DNA of 26,158 bases from an uncultured Muribaculaceae bacterium (GCA_910578305.1 CAJTQH010000013.1:1-26158), one strand, 5' to 3'. Shown: positions 14,292 through 23,207, numbered from the stretch's first letter. A program made the numbers and translations. Notes: generated by a model not told the origin, from the letters alone.

Positions 14292-15551
14292 ATGATGAGG
14301 TGTATGATATTCAAGATATTTGATATAGAAAACTGGCGAGAGATAGGAGCGACTTTGTCGCGTAATAAGACAAGAACGTTTCTTACTGCGTTCGGTATTT
14401 TCTGGGGCACAGCAATGCTTGCTATGCTTATGGGTGGTGCCGAAGGTCTTAAAGGCATGATGAAGCGGAATTTCGATGGTTTTGCGACTAATATGGGCGG
14501 ATGCTTCACCCAGCGAACAACCAAGTCATATAAGGGATTCAACAAAGGTCGCTCGTGGATGCTTGAGGTTCAGGACTTAGAGCAGGTGAGGCGTTCGAAC
14601 CCATACATAGATCTGTCGACGATGTTGTGTAATACGGGCGGTTCGGTGAAATATGGTACAAAGTCATCGGCTGCTCAGATACAAGGTGTGGAGAGCGATT
14701 ATTTTAAAATATTGCTTCCGGTGGTGAATGAGGGTCGAGTGCTTAATCACAGCGATGTGGTGCATATGCGTAAGGCGGCTGTTGTGGGCAAGAATGTTTC
14801 TGATGAACTTTTCGGCTCGGAGTCACCTATCGGGAAATATATCGAGATCAACAAGATGTACTTTCTTGTGGTAGGAGTGGTGAGTCAGACATCTGAAGCA
14901 TCGCTCGGGGGAAAACTCGACAATTCGGTGCTTATACCGAATGATATTATGCGTCAGGCCTATCATTTAGGCAATGAAGTTGGTGCGTTTGTCTATACGG
15001 CAAAGCCCGGACATAGCCCTAAAGATATAGAGCCTACGGTGCGTAAGATAGCATATATGAATCATCCGATAGATCCTACGGATGAAGGAGCTCTGCATTT
15101 TATGGATTTCTCCGAAGTGTTCAGTATGGTTGACAATCTGTTTCTCGGGATCAGCCTGCTTGCCATATTTGTGGGGGTAGGGACGCTGCTTGCCGGAATA
15201 ATAGGCATAGGCAATATAATGTGGATAATAGTGAAAGAACGTACACAGGAAATAGGTATACGTCGGGCTATAGGTGCCAAACCACGCGACATAATATTGC
15301 AGATATTGTCGGAAAGCATGGTACTCACGGCCATAGCCGGAGTGGCCGGAATATGCTTTGCTGCCGGGGTTCTTGAACTGGCCGACAATATGACTTATGA
15401 TCCGTCTGTGGGGTCGGCGCATTTTCAGCTTACATTCCGTGCGGCTATCGGTATAATGGCGGTATTCCTGATTCTCGGTACGGCTGCCGGCATAATTCCG
15501 GCGGTGAAGGCCATGCGTATAAAGCCAATAGAGGCGCTTAATGATAGATAA
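14292..15551 (+). CDS. ABC transporter permease (MacB/FtsX family), second copy
   Basis: 419 residues, with the same topology as its neighbour: a helix near 25-45 (FLTAFGIFWGTAMLAMLMG), a periplasmic domain, and three C-terminal helices with ERTQEIGIRRAIGA between them. It ends IKPIEALNDR. ATG at 14292 is taken; the in-frame ATGs at 14295 and 14304 are alternatives that remove only a few residues. The sequence has clearly diverged from the first permease, so a functional heterodimer is more likely than a recent duplication. It is followed 38 bases later by the adaptor gene. Confidence 0.95.
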   Translation: MMRCMIFKIFDIENWREIGATLSRNKTRTFLTAFGIFWGTAMLAMLMGGAEGLKGMMKRNFDGFATNMGGCFTQRTTKSYKGFNKGRSWMLEVQDLEQVRRSNPYIDLSTMLCNTGGSVKYGTKSSAAQIQGVESDYFKILLPVVNEGRVLNHSDVVHMRKAAVVGKNVSDELFGSESPIGKYIEINKMYFLVVGVVSQTSEASLGGKLDNSVLIPNDIMRQAYHLGNEVGAFVYTAKPGHSPKDIEPTVRKIAYMNHPIDPTDEGALHFMDFSEVFSMVDNLFLGISLLAIFVGVGTLLAGIIGIGNIMWIIVKERTQEIGIRRAIGAKPRDIILQILSESMVLTAIAGVAGICFAAGVLELADNMTYDPSVGSAHFQLTFRAAIGIMAVFLILGTAAGIIPAVKAMRIKPIEALNDR

Positions 15552-15589
15552 TAATTGAAATTAATATAAAATTACTACAATATTTAAGT

Positions 15590-16687
15590 ATGAAAAAAGT
15601 ATTTCGCATTATGCTTTGGCTGGTCATATCTCTGTTGTTTGTGGGCACATTTGTGTTTCTGTATCTCAACTCACAGCCGAAACAATCCAGTTATGAGACG
15701 TTGAAGCCGACGATGGGTGTGATAGAGCGTACCACAGTTCTTACCGGAAAGATTGAGCCTCGTGATGAAATTCAGATTAAACCGCAGATATCCGGTATCG
15801 TGACACAAATAAATGTCGAACCCGGTGATATGGTGAAAGAGGGCGATGTTATAGCTGTGATAAAGGTAATACCTGAGGCATCGCAGTTATCGAGTGCTGA
15901 AGGACGCGTGAATGTGGCCATGATAGCTTTTGACGATGCTCGTCTGAAGCATGAACGCAATGAGATGTTGTATGAGAAGCGTGTGATATCGCGCGAGGAG
16001 TATGAAAACAGCAAGGCTGCGTTTGATAAGGCTGCCGAAGAGTTGTCATCTGCCCGGGATGCTGTGAATATAGTGAAGCAAGGGGTATCGCGCTATAATG
16101 CTTCGGAGGCCAATACACAGGTACGTGCCACGATAACCGGGCTTGTGCTTGATGTGCCTGTGAAGGTGGGTACGTCGGTGATACAGGCCAATACGTTCAA
16201 TGACGGTACCACGATAGCCACCGTTGCGGATATGAATAATCTTATATTCAAAGGTTCGGCCGACGAGACTGAGGTGGGGGCGCTGTCGACAGGTATGCCG
16301 GTGACCATAACAGTAGGTGCATTGCCCGACTATGAATCTGAAGCTACAATAGAATATATATCGCCCAAGGGAACTGATGTCAACGGAGCCAATACGTTTG
16401 AAATCAAGGCTGCCATTACGCCAGATTCCACTGTGAAGTTGCGCGCCGGTTATAGTGCGAATGCAGTGGTGGCTCTCAAGCGTACAGAGCGAGTACTTCA
16501 GATACCGGAGAGTGTAGTGGAATTTTCTGGCGACTCAACATTTGTGTATCTGCTTGTCGATACAATACCCGAACGAGTGTATAGACGGGTTCCTGTGCAT
16601 ACAGGTTTGAGCGACGGCATAAACATAGAGGTTAAATCGGGAATAGATTCTACGTCCGTTATCAGAGCTGCCGAAATAAAGAATTGA
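15590..16687 (+). CDS. Periplasmic adaptor (membrane fusion) protein, HlyD/MacA type
   Basis: 365 residues. An N-terminal membrane anchor (~8-28, MLWLVISLLFVGTFVFLYL) is followed by the lipoyl/barrel-sandwich halves (IKPQISGIVTQINVEPGDMV near 63-82, and ATITGLVLDVPVKVGTSV near 178-195). These flank a coiled-coil hairpin (~100-165). Beta-barrel and membrane-proximal domains follow (GMPVTITVGALPDY; RVLQIPESVV). It bridges the permeases and the TolC-like channel across the periplasm. The stop codon at 16685-16687 lies 29 bases before the preferred start of the channel gene. Confidence 0.94.
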   Translation: MKKVFRIMLWLVISLLFVGTFVFLYLNSQPKQSSYETLKPTMGVIERTTVLTGKIEPRDEIQIKPQISGIVTQINVEPGDMVKEGDVIAVIKVIPEASQLSSAEGRVNVAMIAFDDARLKHERNEMLYEKRVISREEYENSKAAFDKAAEELSSARDAVNIVKQGVSRYNASEANTQVRATITGLVLDVPVKVGTSVIQANTFNDGTTIATVADMNNLIFKGSADETEVGALSTGMPVTITVGALPDYESEATIEYISPKGTDVNGANTFEIKAAITPDSTVKLRAGYSANAVVALKRTERVLQIPESVVEFSGDSTFVYLLVDTIPERVYRRVPVHTGLSDGINIEVKSGIDSTSVIRAAEIKN

Positions 16688-16716
16688 TGATAATAAGAAA
16701 ACAAAGAAATCGGAAT

Positions 16717-18018
16717 ATGATACGTAAAATCATTATAATAATGGCAGTGGCAGTGATGATCGGCCCTGCTGCATCGTCTGCGCCATGGAGCCTTGACAGT
16801 TGTATAAACCATGCGATAAAGCACAATATAATCGTCAGGACACGTAATATAGAGAGCACATCGGCCGAACTTGATGTAGTTGAAGCGAAAGACCGATTTC
16901 TGCCACAACTTGATGCAGGTGTGTCCCAGACATTCAATTTCGGACGTGGATTGACTTCTGACAATACTTATGCTGATCGCAATACATCGCAGTTGGGCTG
17001 GAGTGTAAATCTGTCGTTGCCGATATTTCAGGGGCTCTCGGCCAAACGTCGTCTTGACTATGCCAAGGCCAATATGAGATCGGTTCTGGAAAATGCCGAA
17101 GCAGCCAAAGACGATGTGACGCTGCGGGTAATAGCCCAGTATCTTCAGGTGCTTTACTGTGCAGAACTACATGGAGTGGCTCTTGAGCAGGTAAGGATGT
17201 CGAAAGTGGAACTTGACCGCAGAGAAATATTGCTTGAAGCTGGTAAGATACCGGAACTGGATCTTACACAGGCTCGTTCGCAGCTTGCCCAGGATGAACT
17301 TACGGCAGTGACCACTCTCAACGATCGTCAGCTTGCGCTTGTGGAGTTGGCTCAGCTGCTTCAGCTCGATGATGTGAACGGATTCGACATCATGCCTCTC
17401 TCTGACACACAGACGATATTGCCCGATGCGCAGACAGTATATGAAAACGCGCTGCGAAACAATCATGCCATAAAAGCATCCATGCTGTCAATTGCCGCTG
17501 CCGATAAAAACATATCTCTTGCCAAGAGCGGCTATCTGCCACGTCTGTCGTTCAATGTCGGATTAGGTAGCAGCTATTACAATATATCAGGGATAGACAA
17601 TGATTCGTTTCACCGGCAGATGCGTGACAATTTCAACAAGTCGCTCGGATTTACATTGTCGATACCGATATTCGATGCTTTCACCACTCGCAATTCAGAG
17701 CGCAAGGCGCGCTTGCAACTTGTCAATGCCAGGTTGCAGTATGAAGACACCCGGTCGGCTTTGTTTAAGGCAATACAGCAGGCTTATTATCAGGCTGTGG
17801 CCGCACAGTCGAAGCGTCGTGCCGGCGATGTGGCTGTAAAAGCAGCCAAAGACGCTCTTGATGCCATGCAGGAAAAGTACAATTACGGCCGTGCCAACGC
17901 CACGGAATTTGAGCAAGCCAAGACGTCATACATTAAAGCTGTGTCGGAGGCAGTGCAGGCCAAATATGAGACACTGCTCCGCATGCGCATACTGGAGTTT
18001 TATAATGGAGTGAATTAA
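16717..18018 (+). CDS. TolC family outer membrane efflux protein
   Basis: 433 residues from the ATG at 16717. This start gives a clean signal peptide (MIRKIIIIMAVAVMIGPAASS) ending near APWSLDS. The ATG at 16684 would add 11 mostly polar, basic residues ahead of it and overlap the adaptor stop. The mature protein shows the two TolC repeats: SLDSCINHAIKHN, long helices with coiled-coil heptads, the strand region TSQLGWSVNLSLPIF, then the second repeat VYENALRNNHAIKAS and SLGFTLSIPIFDAF. It forms the outer membrane channel for the upstream transporter and ends the operon, followed by a terminator. Confidence 0.94.
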   Translation: MIRKIIIIMAVAVMIGPAASSAPWSLDSCINHAIKHNIIVRTRNIESTSAELDVVEAKDRFLPQLDAGVSQTFNFGRGLTSDNTYADRNTSQLGWSVNLSLPIFQGLSAKRRLDYAKANMRSVLENAEAAKDDVTLRVIAQYLQVLYCAELHGVALEQVRMSKVELDRREILLEAGKIPELDLTQARSQLAQDELTAVTTLNDRQLALVELAQLLQLDDVNGFDIMPLSDTQTILPDAQTVYENALRNNHAIKASMLSIAAADKNISLAKSGYLPRLSFNVGLGSSYYNISGIDNDSFHRQMRDNFNKSLGFTLSIPIFDAFTTRNSERKARLQLVNARLQYEDTRSALFKAIQQAYYQAVAAQSKRRAGDVAVKAAKDALDAMQEKYNYGRANATEFEQAKTSYIKAVSEAVQAKYETLLRMRILEFYNGVN

Positions 18019-18039
18019 CAGAATAATACTGCGTTATGT

Positions 18040-18080
18040 CCGGAAATGGCAGCAATGTGCGTGTCGTTTCCGGCTTTTTT
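18040..18080 (+). terminator. Terminator of the efflux operon
   Basis: CCGGAAA at 18040-18046 pairs with TTTCCGG at 18067-18073 across a 20-base loop, followed by a C and six Ts. The loop is long, so efficiency is uncertain. Confidence 0.6.
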
Positions 18081-18101
18081 CTGTCAAAATGCCTGTCGGT
18101 A

Positions 18102-18131
18102 TTGAAAATTACATTTTAATTTGTAACTTTG
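18102..18131 (+). promoter_or_regulatory. Promoter of the Crp/Fnr regulator gene
   Basis: TTG at 18102-18104, a 19-base spacer and TAACTTTG at 18124-18131. The predicted start is near 18138, at the edge of a symmetric site (18137-18156). Confidence 0.7.
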
Positions 18132-18136
18132 TGGGG

Positions 18137-18156
18137 TGTTGTACAACAATGTTGTA
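18137..18156. promoter_or_regulatory. Possible operator overlapping the transcription start
   Basis: Two direct copies of TGTTGTA (18137-18143 and 18150-18156). They also create the palindrome GTTGTACAAC (18138-18147) and the inverted repeat ACAAC-AAT-GTTGT (18143-18155). The position at the start site suggests repression, possibly autoregulation by the downstream Crp/Fnr protein, which is inference. Confidence 0.45.
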
Positions 18157-18199
18157 TAAAATTACTTTACAATAGGTATAAAACTAACCACGGTAGCAG

Positions 18200-18898
18200 A
18201 TGATAAAAGAAGCACTGGAAAAAGTGATGAGCGAGGACATGTCGGAAATGTGGACCATACTTTCCGGTGATGAAAAACGTCTTATTACCGACAACTTCAC
18301 TCTTCACCATTATAAAAAGAATCAGATCATATATGCCGAACATGAAGAACCGGAGTTTCTGTGGTGTCTTCTTAAAGGCAAGGCCAAACTTTATAAGGAC
18401 GGAGTGGGCGGACGTCAGCAGATATTACGTCTGATAAGCCCGGTACAATATTTCGGTTACCGTGCGTATTTTGCCCGTGAACTGTATGTACACACGGCCG
18501 CTGCCATGGAGGCATCGGTGGTGGGTACGTTTCCTATGAGTGTGGTGAAGCATCTTATCGACGGAAACCGTGACGTAGCATGGTATTTCATACATGAACT
18601 TTCGCGCAATCTCGGCAGTTCGGACACACGTATAGTCAATCTGACTCAAAAACACATTCGCGGGCGTCTGGCAGAGGCATTGATAGTGCTTATAGACCAT
18701 TACGGACTTGAACTTGACGGTGTGACACTGAGAGTATACATGAGCCGAGAGGATCTGGCTAATTTGTCGAATATGACCACATCCAATGCCATACGCACCC
18801 TTACGGCATTTGTCAATGAAAAACTCATAGTAGTGGACGGCCGGCAGATCCGTATAATAAATGAGCCGCAGCTTCGGAAGATAAGCAAGTTCGGCTGA
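18200..18898 (+). CDS. Crp/Fnr family transcriptional regulator
   Basis: 232 residues. A cyclic-nucleotide-binding-type beta-roll covers ~20-130 (FTLHHYKKNQIIYAEHEEPEFLWCLLKGKAKLYKDG). A dimer helix and a C-terminal helix-turn-helix follow (~165-225; MSREDLANLSNMTTSNAIRTLTAFVNEKLI). I see no N-terminal cysteine cluster for an iron-sulfur sensor, so it is not a classical oxygen-sensing FNR. A redox, nitric oxide or small-ligand sensor is possible. It sits alone between two terminators with its own promoter. Confidence 0.93.
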   Translation: MIKEALEKVMSEDMSEMWTILSGDEKRLITDNFTLHHYKKNQIIYAEHEEPEFLWCLLKGKAKLYKDGVGGRQQILRLISPVQYFGYRAYFARELYVHTAAAMEASVVGTFPMSVVKHLIDGNRDVAWYFIHELSRNLGSSDTRIVNLTQKHIRGRLAEALIVLIDHYGLELDGVTLRVYMSREDLANLSNMTTSNAIRTLTAFVNEKLIVVDGRQIRIINEPQLRKISKFG

Positions 18899-18930
18899 CA
18901 GACATTTTCCGTAATATAAAATATGATGTA

Positions 18931-18967
18931 TCATGCTCCGGTTTGATCCGGGGCATGAATTTTTTTG
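18931..18967 (+). terminator. Terminator of the Crp/Fnr gene
   Basis: TCATGCTCCGG (18931-18941) pairs with CCGGGGCATGA (18948-18958), with one G-U pair and a 6-base loop, followed by AT and a run of Ts. Confidence 0.85.
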
Positions 18968-18980
18968 TGTCGGAGAAACA

Positions 18981-19009
18981 TTGTTTACGCGCTTATTGTA
19001 TTATCTTTG
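18981..19009 (+). promoter_or_regulatory. Promoter of the DEAD-box helicase gene
   Basis: TTG at 18981-18983, an 18-base spacer and TATCTTTG at 19002-19009. The predicted start near 19016 rules out the upstream ATG at 18943 and supports translation from 19033. Confidence 0.75.
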
Positions 19010-19032
19010 TGTTCAAACCGAAATTCAATACA

Positions 19033-20355
19033 ATGCAATCAGAAAACATCATATACAACATAAAGTCCCGTCTCGGGATAGAAGCGCTCAATCGTATGCA
19101 GCAGCAGATGCTGCATACGGATTCACATCGGGTAGTGCTCATAGCACCTACCGGATCCGGAAAGACATTGGCCTTTGCTTGCCGCATGCTGCGTGCTTTA
19201 TCACCGGGAGGGCAGGGGCGTGTGCTGGCTCTTGTGTTGGCTCCGTCGCGTGAACTTGTGGTTCAGATTGCCGGCGTACTCCGTCAGATCGCTACAGGAT
19301 ATAAGACAGTGGCTCTCTATGGCGGACATTCGATGGTCGATGAAAAAAATTCACTGAACCCTATCCCCGATATCATAGTGGCTACTCCCGGACGCATGCT
19401 TGACCACATGCAGCGCAGACATCTGGATATGCACGGTCTCGAAGTGATGGTGCTTGACGAATACGACAAATCGCTTGAACTGGGGTTTGAGGGAGAGATG
19501 AAGCGTATTATCGGACGCATAGGCCAGTGTGGAGATATTGTACTTACATCAGCCACACGGCTTGCCGTGATGCCGCCGTATCTGCCGATGCAACAAGCCG
19601 AAGTGATATGTCCGGCAGTAAAAGATGATCCTCGCGGTCGTATGCAGGTGGTTAGAGTGCCGAGCTATAATCCGGACAAACTCGACACATTATGTAATCT
19701 GCTGCGTACGTTTGCCGACGGCACACGCACGATAGTGTTTGTGAATCACCGTGAGAGTGCCGAGCGTGTGTATAAACGTCTCAGATCTGAGAAGATCGAT
19801 TGCGGGCTATATCATGGAGCGCTCGATCAGGAACTGAGAACGACTGCCATCGACTTGTTTGCCAATGGTACCACTCCGATACTTGTCGCCACCGATCTTG
19901 CCTCACGCGGTCTTGATATTGAGGGTGTGGACAATGTGATACATTACCATCAGCCTACATCGGAGCACGCTTGGACTCACCGCAATGGCCGTACAGCCCG
20001 AGTTGATGCTTCCGGAACGGTGTATGATATAGTGTCGGAATCCGACTCGTTGCCTGAATATATAGAATTTGACCGTGAATATGTGCCTGTTGATTCGCCT
20101 TGTCGTCCGATGCGTTCGGATGTGGCCACTCTGTATTTCAGTTCCGGCAAGAAAGAGAAAATATCTCGAGGCGATATAGTGGGATTCTTGGTTTCAAACA
20201 GCCCGGTTCAAGCTACAGATATCGGTAGGATATCTGTGCGTGACCATAATGCGCTTGCGGCAGTGCCACGGGCAAAAGTAAATGAGATACTTGAGGCTAT
20301 AGCAGGAGTGAAGTTGAAAGGTAAAAAAGTGAGAGTGTCTCAACTGCGAATATGA
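19033..20355 (+). CDS. DEAD-box RNA helicase, DbpA-like
   Basis: 440 residues from the ATG at 19033. The longer frame starting at 18943 begins inside the terminator and promoter. Helicase motifs run in order: I APTGSGKT, Ia PSRELV, Ib TPGRML, II with DEYD in place of DEAD, III SAT, IV IVFVNHRES, V VATDLASRGLDI and VI HRNGRTARV. The C-terminal ~70 residues (LYFSSGKKEKISRGDIVGFL, IGRISVRDHNALAAVP, GVKLKGKKVRVSQ) match the DbpA RNA-binding domain, which in DbpA targets 23S rRNA hairpin 92. A role in large ribosomal subunit assembly is therefore likely. It is monocistronic. Confidence 0.93.
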   Translation: MQSENIIYNIKSRLGIEALNRMQQQMLHTDSHRVVLIAPTGSGKTLAFACRMLRALSPGGQGRVLALVLAPSRELVVQIAGVLRQIATGYKTVALYGGHSMVDEKNSLNPIPDIIVATPGRMLDHMQRRHLDMHGLEVMVLDEYDKSLELGFEGEMKRIIGRIGQCGDIVLTSATRLAVMPPYLPMQQAEVICPAVKDDPRGRMQVVRVPSYNPDKLDTLCNLLRTFADGTRTIVFVNHRESAERVYKRLRSEKIDCGLYHGALDQELRTTAIDLFANGTTPILVATDLASRGLDIEGVDNVIHYHQPTSEHAWTHRNGRTARVDASGTVYDIVSESDSLPEYIEFDREYVPVDSPCRPMRSDVATLYFSSGKKEKISRGDIVGFLVSNSPVQATDIGRISVRDHNALAAVPRAKVNEILEAIAGVKLKGKKVRVSQLRI

Positions 20356-20360
20356 TGGGG

Positions 20361-20391
20361 TATGGCACATTTTGTTCGGTAATGTGCCATA
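20361..20391 (+). terminator. Hairpin after the helicase gene
   Basis: A perfect 11-base stem, TATGGCACATT with AATGTGCCATA, around a 9-base loop. No T-run follows, so it may protect the 3' end or terminate weakly. Confidence 0.5.
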
Positions 20392-20414
20392 AGTTAAGCA
20401 AGTGTTAAAATCTA

Positions 20415-20443
20415 TTGACATGTGAGATATTTCATTATTTTTG
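20415..20443 (+). promoter_or_regulatory. Promoter of the oxidoreductase operon
   Basis: TTG at 20415-20417, an 18-base spacer and TATTTTTG at 20436-20443, with a predicted start near 20450, 22 bases before the ATG at 20472. Confidence 0.75.
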
Positions 20444-20471
20444 TGATACGAAACTGATAAAATATATATTC

Positions 20472-20702
20472 ATGGCAAAAGTAATAGGAACTGTGGAGAT
20501 CAACGAAGAGCGATGCAAGGGGTGCGACCTCTGTGTTGTGGCATGTCCCACAGAAGTTCTGAGCCTTCAACCAAAGGAAGTTAATAACCGAGGATATCAT
20601 TTTGCATACGCTCTGAATCCCGACAGTTGCATAGGCTGCGCCTCGTGTGCGCTTGTGTGTCCCGACGGATGCATAGAAGTGTGGCGGATGGTTGAAAAAT
20701 AA
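20472..20702 (+). CDS. 4Fe-4S ferredoxin-type subunit of 2-oxoacid:ferredoxin oxidoreductase (delta)
   Basis: 76 residues from the ATG at 20472. An earlier in-frame ATG at 20415 lies inside the promoter. Two CxxCxxCxxxCP clusters (C15, C18, C21, C25 and C53, C56, C59, C63) bind two [4Fe-4S] centres. It moves electrons from the TPP site of the catalytic subunits to free ferredoxin. It is the first gene of a four-gene operon (delta, alpha, beta, gamma) with a 12-base gap to the alpha gene. Confidence 0.93.
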   Translation: MAKVIGTVEINEERCKGCDLCVVACPTEVLSLQPKEVNNRGYHFAYALNPDSCIGCASCALVCPDGCIEVWRMVEK

Positions 20703-20714
20703 TTTCATGGCATT

Positions 20715-21803
20715 ATGAAAGATGAAGTAAGACTGATGAAAGGCAATGAGGCTATAGCCCATGCCGCCATACGATACGGAGCCGATGGATATTTCGGTTA
20801 TCCGATAACCCCTCAGAGTGAGGTGCTTGAAACTCTTGAGGCTCTTATGCCGTGGGAAACCACAGGAATGGTGGTGCTTCAGGCTGAGAGTGAAGTCGCA
20901 TCGATAAATATGGTTTATGGAGGTGCATCTACCGGCAAAGCCGTGATGACTTCTTCGTCAAGTCCCGGTATAAGCCTTATGCAGGAGGGCTTGTCGTACA
21001 TAGCAGCCGGAGAACTTCCGGCATTAGTGGTCAACGTAATGCGCGGAGGTCCGGGACTTGGCACAATACAGCCGTCGCAGAGCGACTATTTTCAGGCAGT
21101 GAAAGGTGGTGGTCACGGCGACTATCACTATATAGTGCTTGCTCCCTCGACAGTACAGGAGATGGCCGATTTTGTAGGACTGGGATTTGATCTTGCTTTC
21201 AAATACCGCACTCCGGCCATGCTTCTTGCCGACGGTATCGTGGGGCAGATGATGGAGAAAGTCGTGCTTCCCGAAGCACGTCCGCGACGCACTCCAGAGC
21301 AGATTGCAGAACAGTGTCCGTGGGCTGTGACAGGACATGCCGGTAAACGCAAGCCCAATGTGCTGACGACTCTGGAACTTGATAGTGCGAAAATGGAGGT
21401 AAACAATGAGCGTTACCAACGGACATACCGCCAGATAGAGGAAAACGAAGTGCGCTATCAGGAGTATTATACCGAAGATGCCGAATATATATTCGTTGCG
21501 TTCGGCTCAATAGCACGTATCTGTCTTAAAGCGATAGAAGATGCCAGAGAGGCGGGTGTAAAGGTCGGTCTGATACGCCCTATAACGTTGTGGCCATTCC
21601 CTACCAAAGTGCTTGCCGGATATTCACGCAAGGTAAAAGGCATGATGGTGGTTGAGCTTAATGCCGGACAAATGGTTGAAGACGTACGTCTGGCAGCCGA
21701 AGGACGTGTGCCGGTGTATCACTACGGACGCATGGGTGGTATAGTTCCAAACCCGCAGGAGGTGATGGATGCTTTCTTGCAGAAGTTTCCAGAAGCACAG
21801 TAA
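20715..21803 (+). CDS. vorB: 2-oxoacid:ferredoxin oxidoreductase alpha subunit (VorB/KorA type)
   Basis: 362 residues. The opening (RLMKGNEAIAHAAIRYGADG, FGYPITPQSEVLE) is the usual start of KorA/VorB alpha subunits. The pyrimidine-binding TPP domain covers ~1-190 (QAESEVASINMVYGGASTGK; TSSSSPGISLMQEG) and is followed by the transketolase C-terminal-like domain (~250-340, FVAFGSIARI). With the beta subunit it oxidatively decarboxylates a 2-oxoacid to its acyl-CoA and reduces ferredoxin. 2-Oxoglutarate and branched-chain 2-oxoacids are both plausible, and the symbol reflects only the customary annotation. Confidence 0.93.
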   Translation: MKDEVRLMKGNEAIAHAAIRYGADGYFGYPITPQSEVLETLEALMPWETTGMVVLQAESEVASINMVYGGASTGKAVMTSSSSPGISLMQEGLSYIAAGELPALVVNVMRGGPGLGTIQPSQSDYFQAVKGGGHGDYHYIVLAPSTVQEMADFVGLGFDLAFKYRTPAMLLADGIVGQMMEKVVLPEARPRRTPEQIAEQCPWAVTGHAGKRKPNVLTTLELDSAKMEVNNERYQRTYRQIEENEVRYQEYYTEDAEYIFVAFGSIARICLKAIEDAREAGVKVGLIRPITLWPFPTKVLAGYSRKVKGMMVVELNAGQMVEDVRLAAEGRVPVYHYGRMGGIVPNPQEVMDAFLQKFPEAQ

Positions 21804-21824
21804 CTCATTCAACAGATTAAGATC

Positions 21825-22595
21825 ATGACACCTGAAGAAATAAAACAAAAAGGCACAAAGGTATATACAAAGCCTGAACTTCTTAATGATACTCCTATGC
21901 ATTATTGTCCGGGATGCTCGCATGGTGTAGTTCATAAACTTGTGGCCGAGGTGATAAAGGAGATGGGCATGGAAGACAATGCTATAGGCGTAGCACCGGT
22001 AGGATGCGCTGTATTTGCATACTCTTACATAGATATCGACTGGATTGAGGCTGCTCACGGGCGCGCGCCGGCGGTGGCTACCGGAGCTAAGCGTCTGAAT
22101 ACCGATGCGCTTGTATTTACATATCAAGGTGACGGAGACCTCGCTGCTATAGGCACAGCCGAGACCATACATGCCGCCAACCGAGGTGAGAACATAGCGA
22201 TCATATTCATAAATAATGCTATATATGGTATGACCGGAGGTCAGATGGCTCCGACCACGCTTGAAGGCCAAAAGACAGCCACCACACCCTATGGCCGTCG
22301 TGTGGATCTTAACGGATATCCGCTGAAGATAAGCAATCTGCTGGCGCAACTCGACGGGACTTGTTATGTGACACGTCAGGCCGTGCACAATCCGGCAGCC
22401 GTGCGTAAAGCCAAGGCTGCCATACGTCAGGCATTTGAAAATTCACTCAAGGGGCTCGGTACTTCTGTTGTAGAGGTTGTGAGCACATGCAACAGCGGCT
22501 GGAAGATGACTCCTGCCAAAGCAAATGAATGGATGGTAGACAACATGTTCCCGGCTTATCCGTTGGGCGATCTAAAAAACACCGTAGAGAAATGA
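21825..22595 (+). CDS. 2-oxoacid:ferredoxin oxidoreductase beta subunit (TPP-binding)
   Basis: 256 residues. The N-terminus has HYCPGCSHGVVHKLVAE. The TPP-Mg motif is GDGDLAAIGTAE at ~104-115, completed by NNAIYGMTGGQMAPTT. No extra cysteine cluster is visible beyond CPGC and the later CN/CY residues, in keeping with iron-sulfur centres being carried by the delta subunit. It forms the active site with the alpha subunit. The gene starts 21 bases after alpha, and its stop overlaps the gamma start (ATGA at 22592-22595). Confidence 0.93.
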   Translation: MTPEEIKQKGTKVYTKPELLNDTPMHYCPGCSHGVVHKLVAEVIKEMGMEDNAIGVAPVGCAVFAYSYIDIDWIEAAHGRAPAVATGAKRLNTDALVFTYQGDGDLAAIGTAETIHAANRGENIAIIFINNAIYGMTGGQMAPTTLEGQKTATTPYGRRVDLNGYPLKISNLLAQLDGTCYVTRQAVHNPAAVRKAKAAIRQAFENSLKGLGTSVVEVVSTCNSGWKMTPAKANEWMVDNMFPAYPLGDLKNTVEK

Positions 22596-23140
22596 AACAG
22601 GAAATAATAGCAGCCGGATTTGGCGGCCAGGGAGTGCTGTCAATGGGCAAGATACTGGCATATGCCGGACTGATAGATAATCTTGAAGTTACATGGATGC
22701 CTTCGTATGGTCCGGAGCAGCGTGGTGGTACCGCCAATGTCACAGTGGTGCTGTCGGACAAAGCGATAAGTTCGCCCGTACTCGATAGTTATGATACAGC
22801 AGTGATACTTAACCAGCAGAGTCTTGATAAGTTCGAGTCAAAGGTGAAGCCGGGAGGCACACTCATTTATGATCCATATGGCATACACCGACCGCCGACA
22901 CGTACCGACATAAACGTGTATCCGGTGGAAGCTATGGAGGCCGCTTTCGAACTTAAAAGTTCCAAGAGCTACAATATGATCATACTTGGAGCATTGCTGA
23001 AAGTCAATCCTGTGGTTAGTATAGAGTCGGTTATGACAGGTCTTAAAAAGACTCTTCCGGAACGTCATCATCATCTGCTTCCCGCAAACCGCGAGGCCAT
23101 AACACGCGGTATGGAATTGGTGAAGACGGTGAAGAGTTGA
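22592..23140 (+). CDS. 2-oxoacid:ferredoxin oxidoreductase gamma subunit
   Basis: 182 residues from the ATG at 22592. The longer frame from 22529 would run 67 bases into the beta gene and adds a non-family leader. The family opening QEIIAAGFGGQGVLSMGKIL is present, then TWMPSYGPEQRGGTANVTV and a C-terminal HHHLLPANREAITRGMELV. This domain binds CoA or assists electron transfer in multi-subunit 2-oxoacid oxidoreductases. It is the last gene of the operon; no strong terminator is evident before the next promoter. Confidence 0.93.
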   Translation: MKQEIIAAGFGGQGVLSMGKILAYAGLIDNLEVTWMPSYGPEQRGGTANVTVVLSDKAISSPVLDSYDTAVILNQQSLDKFESKVKPGGTLIYDPYGIHRPPTRTDINVYPVEAMEAAFELKSSKSYNMIILGALLKVNPVVSIESVMTGLKKTLPERHHHLLPANREAITRGMELVKTVKS

Positions 23141-23177
23141 ATAAAATAAATTTCATAACTTTTTCGGTCGCTAAGTA

Positions 23178-23207
23178 TTGGTAATTTATGAAATCTTCTT
23201 ACTTTTG
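23178..23207 (+). promoter_or_regulatory. Promoter of the small ferredoxin gene
   Basis: TTG at 23178-23180, a 19-base spacer and TACTTTTG at 23200-23207, with a predicted start near 23214, ~44 bases before the ATG. Confidence 0.75.
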
